Positions 61,691 to 64,000 of a stretch of DNA of 64,000 nucleotides are shown here, piece by piece. Origin of the DNA: Micromonospora rhizosphaerae (GTDB taxonomy: Bacteria; Actinomycetota; Actinomycetes; Mycobacteriales; Micromonosporaceae); NCBI RefSeq assembly GCF_900091465.1, contig NZ_FMHV01000002.1, positions 310,001-374,000 on the forward strand, read 5' to 3'. Position 1 is the first letter of the stretch; every line of letters starts with the position of its first letter. Made by a program: the position numbers and the translations under genes. The notes under the pieces were generated by a model. The model made no database searches. It was not told the origin of the DNA and worked only from the letters and a program-made list of their open reading frames with translations.

Positions 61691-61698
61691 TCACGCCG

Positions 61699-63372
61699 TC
61701 ACGCCGGGCGACGGCTCTGCACGATGCGGAAGCGGTTCGCCACGTACGCGCCATCGGTCAGCGCGGCGTTGGCGGCCGGGTTGGCACCGCTGCCGTGGAA
61801 GTCGGAGAAGGCCGCCGACTGGTTGACGAAGACGCCGCCGGTCAGGTTGCAGGACAGGTGCACACCGGCCTCGATCGCCGCCGCCTCGGCCGCGTCCAGC
61901 ACCGCCTCGTCCGTCGAGTAGACCCCCGCGGTCAGCGCGCCCTTCTCCCCCACCGTCGTACGCAGGATCTCCAGGCTGTGCGCGGTCGAGTTGGTGGCGA
62001 TGGCGAACGAGATCGGCCCGAACCACTCCCGGGAGTAGGTCGCGGTGTCGGTCGCGTCCAGCTTGACGACGGTCGGGGTACGCACGATCGCCCCCGGGAA
62101 GGAGGGGTGCTCCACGGTCCGCGACTCCAGCACCGGCTCGCCGACCTTGGTGACCTCGTCCAGCCGCTCCAGCACGGCATCGTTGACGATCGCGCCGGTC
62201 AGCTCGACGCCCCGGGCCGGGTCGGCGGTCAGCTTGCCGACCGCCGTGGCGATCCCGGCGGCCACCTCCTCGAAGCTCTTGTGCCCCTGGTCGGTCTCGA
62301 TGCCGCCCCGGGGGATCAGCAGGTTCTGCGAGGTGGTGCACATCTGACCGCTGTACAAGGTCAGCGTGAAGCCGAGGTTGCGGCACATCCCGGCGAAGTC
62401 GTCGGTGGAGTCGATCACGACCGTGTTCAGGCCGGCCTTCTCCGTGTAGACGGCCGCCTGTCGGGCGTTCGCCTCCAGCCAGTCGCCGTACTCGGTGGAG
62501 CCGGTGAAGTCGACGATCTTCACGGCCGGGTGCAGGGCGAGGGTGGAGGCGAGCTTCTCGCCGGGGGCCTCCGGGGCCAGCAGCACCAGGTTCGGGTCGA
62601 AACCGGCCTCGGCGAGCACCTCCCGGGCGTACCTCACGGTGATGGCCAGCGGCAGCACCGCGCGCGGGTGCGGCTTGACGATGACCGGGTTGCCGGTGAC
62701 CAGCGAGGCGAAGAGGCCGGGGTACGAGTTCCAGGTCGGGAAGGTGTTGCAGCCGATGACCAGGGCCACCCCGCGGGGCACCACGTGGAACGTCTTGGTC
62801 ATCCGCAGCGGGTCGCCCTTGCCGGCGGCCTTCTCCCAGCCGGCCGTCCCCGGGTGCCGGGTCATCTCCGCGTACGCGTAGGCGATCGCCTCCAGCGCGC
62901 GGTCCAGCGCGTGCGCGCCGCCGGCCTGGAAGGCCATCACGAAGGCCTGGCCGCTGGTGAACTGCACCGCGTTGGCCAGCTCGAAGATGTGCTTGTGCAG
63001 CCGGTCGAGGATCTCCAGGCAGACGCCCACCCGGGCCTGCGGGCCGGCGTCGCGCCAGGCCGGCAGCGCGACCGTCGCGGCGCCCACCAGCTGGTCGGCC
63101 GCGGCGTGCGGGTAGCGGACGTTCAGCTCCAGGCCGAACGGGCTCGCCTCGGTGGCGACGGTCTCGCCGTCACCCGGCTGGTCGAGCGGGAAGTCGGCGT
63201 TGAGGTACGCCTCGAAGGCGGCCCTGCCGTCGGCGGCGGCGGTCTCGCCGTAGACCCGGGGGCTGGGCGACTCCGGGTAGGCGGACCAGTACCCGCGCTC
63301 CGTGATCGCGGTCAGCGCACGGTTGAGGGTGTCGGCGTGCCTGTCGTACAGGGGGTGCGGGCTCTCCGTCAT
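61699..63372 (-). CDS. paaN: Aldehyde dehydrogenase, PaaN type
   Basis: A 557-aa protein from ATG 63372; ATGs at 63381 and 63384 are also in frame. It is an aldehyde dehydrogenase fold: VVPRGVALVIGCNTFPTWNS (residues about 200), VDFTGSTEYGDWL and the active-site Cys in SGQMCTTSQNLLIP. The context ends with GANPAANAALTDGAYVANRF. The sequence resembles PaaN, involved in phenylacetate degradation as the ring-cleavage aldehyde dehydrogenase. The rest of the paa cluster is not in the window, so the pathway role is inferred. Confidence 0.85.
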   Translation of the reverse strand: MTESPHPLYDRHADTLNRALTAITERGYWSAYPESPSPRVYGETAAADGRAAFEAYLNADFPLDQPGDGETVATEASPFGLELNVRYPHAAADQLVGAATVALPAWRDAGPQARVGVCLEILDRLHKHIFELANAVQFTSGQAFVMAFQAGGAHALDRALEAIAYAYAEMTRHPGTAGWEKAAGKGDPLRMTKTFHVVPRGVALVIGCNTFPTWNSYPGLFASLVTGNPVIVKPHPRAVLPLAITVRYAREVLAEAGFDPNLVLLAPEAPGEKLASTLALHPAVKIVDFTGSTEYGDWLEANARQAAVYTEKAGLNTVVIDSTDDFAGMCRNLGFTLTLYSGQMCTTSQNLLIPRGGIETDQGHKSFEEVAAGIATAVGKLTADPARGVELTGAIVNDAVLERLDEVTKVGEPVLESRTVEHPSFPGAIVRTPTVVKLDATDTATYSREWFGPISFAIATNSTAHSLEILRTTVGEKGALTAGVYSTDEAVLDAAEAAAIEAGVHLSCNLTGGVFVNQSAAFSDFHGSGANPAANAALTDGAYVANRFRIVQSRRPA

Positions 63373-63424
63373 GCCCGCCATCATGCAACAGGAAGCCCCA
63401 CGATCAGTAGGGCGGTGTCACAAC

Positions 63425-64000
63425 TCAGATCGTCAGCTGCCAGTCCGTCCAGGCGTCCACCGGCCGGAAGCCGAGCTGCTCGTTGATCGCGATCATGTGC
63501 TGGTTCTCGGCGGCGTTCCAGGTGTCGATCGCCCGCAGGGCCGGCTCGTGATCGAGCACGTACCGCAGGTTCTCGACCTTGGTGAGCAGACCGAGCCGGT
63601 GCCCCCGATGCGCCGGGTCGACGATGGTGATCTGCTGGTAGGCATGCCAGTCGGCGTTCGGCCCGAGGTCGATCAGGGTCCACGCGACCACCCGGTCGGA
63701 GGCCTCGTGCACCGCCGCGTGGTGGTACCGGCGGCGGCCCCGGGCGTTCAGCGCCCGTTCCGTGCCCCGCAGCCGCTCCACGTCGACCCGCTCCGGCTCC
63801 CACTCCAGGTCCCCGAGGGGCGCGTCGGCCATCAGCCGGCCGTCGAGGTACGCCACGTCGGCGGCGTACTCCTCGGGGGTGTCGCCGCGCCAGCGGACGA
63901 TCCGGTAACCGGTCGCGTGCGTCCGCGCGTCGGCGGCCAGGGCGTCGAGGGCCGCCTGGTCGAGCCGGCCGGTGTCCAGCCGGCGGCGCACCTCGGCGAG
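63425..64000 (-). CDS. GNAT family acetyltransferase (5' end outside window)
   Basis: At least 188 aa are visible, with the gene continuing beyond the right edge (no start is decided). The visible part carries VDPAHRGHRLGLLTKVENLR (motif A-like) and NQHMIAINEQLGFRPVDAW at the C-terminus. The N-terminal half includes RTHATGYRIVRWRGDTPEE. It resembles two-domain GNATs, so the upstream part may hold a second domain. Substrate unknown. Confidence 0.8.
   Translation of the reverse strand, partial: LAEVRRRLDTGRLDQAALDALAADARTHATGYRIVRWRGDTPEEYAADVAYLDGRLMADAPLGDLEWEPERVDVERLRGTERALNARGRRRYHHAAVHEASDRVVAWTLIDLGPNADWHAYQQITIVDPAHRGHRLGLLTKVENLRYVLDHEPALRAIDTWNAAENQHMIAINEQLGFRPVDAWTDWQLTI

Overview
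The window is about 64 kb of very GC-rich chromosome with long, tightly packed genes, many GTG starts and frequent 4-nt start/stop overlaps. Mycothiol synthase (mshD), GlnR, an HBHA-like protein, a SAM-IV-type riboswitch and a polycysteine leader peptide all point to an actinomycete. The overall protein flavour suggests Micromonosporaceae (Micromonospora or a close relative). No plasmid, phage, CRISPR or secondary-metabolite cluster is seen. Most of the window is core chromosome, with one intact IS110-type element and two gene relics.

Layout. Positions 1-11 kb hold housekeeping and accessory enzymes (Rid-family, GNAT, macro domain, EI24, two SDRs, a WYL regulator, a nucleotidyltransferase, an AlaX editing protein), then an operon of XRE regulator, HBHA-like protein, DUF2516 protein and hydrolase. 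At 11-14.6 kb lies a minus-strand operon fur - ygfZ-like - BKACE - asparaginase. At 14.6-19.1 kb are a PabC-like lyase, nitrobindin with a coupled mini membrane protein, DsrE, SCP2 and a glycogen-debranching-type enzyme. At 19.2-31.2 kb is a block whose order resembles the mycobacterial sseC-cysA-lmeA-glnR-mshD-pst region: the sulfurtransferase operon with a Cys-rich leader peptide, an LmeA-like lipid-binding protein, glnR, a polysaccharide deacetylase, mshD, and pstSCAB behind a PHO box.

At 31.3-37.1 kb phosphate genes continue: a DUF47-pit operon with a triple PHO-box-like array embedded in the 3' end of a PPK2 gene, then an ECF41/SigJ-like sigma factor. At 37-43.5 kb are a DUF402 protein, a DinG-type helicase, an AI-2E exporter, a solitary GroES-like protein and a PrsW-like protease. 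At 43.57 kb a SAM-IV-type riboswitch precedes a cysteine-desulfurase-like aminotransferase. At 45-53.8 kb are a FUSC-type membrane protein, an HD hydrolase, a GlcD-type oxidase, a lipoprotein, GlpD and an unusual polytopic subtilase. An IS110-family element follows at 53.8-55.3 kb. At 55.4-64 kb are GNATs, groEL with a double CIRCE, a cold-shock protein, a decayed TnpB, paaN and a truncated GNAT at the right edge.

Functional themes are phosphate acquisition and storage (pst, pit, ppk2, PHO boxes), sulfur/thiol metabolism (rhodanese, leader peptide, SAM riboswitch, mshD), nitrogen control (glnR) and heat shock (CIRCE-groEL). Family calls rest on motifs read by eye. No database search was possible.
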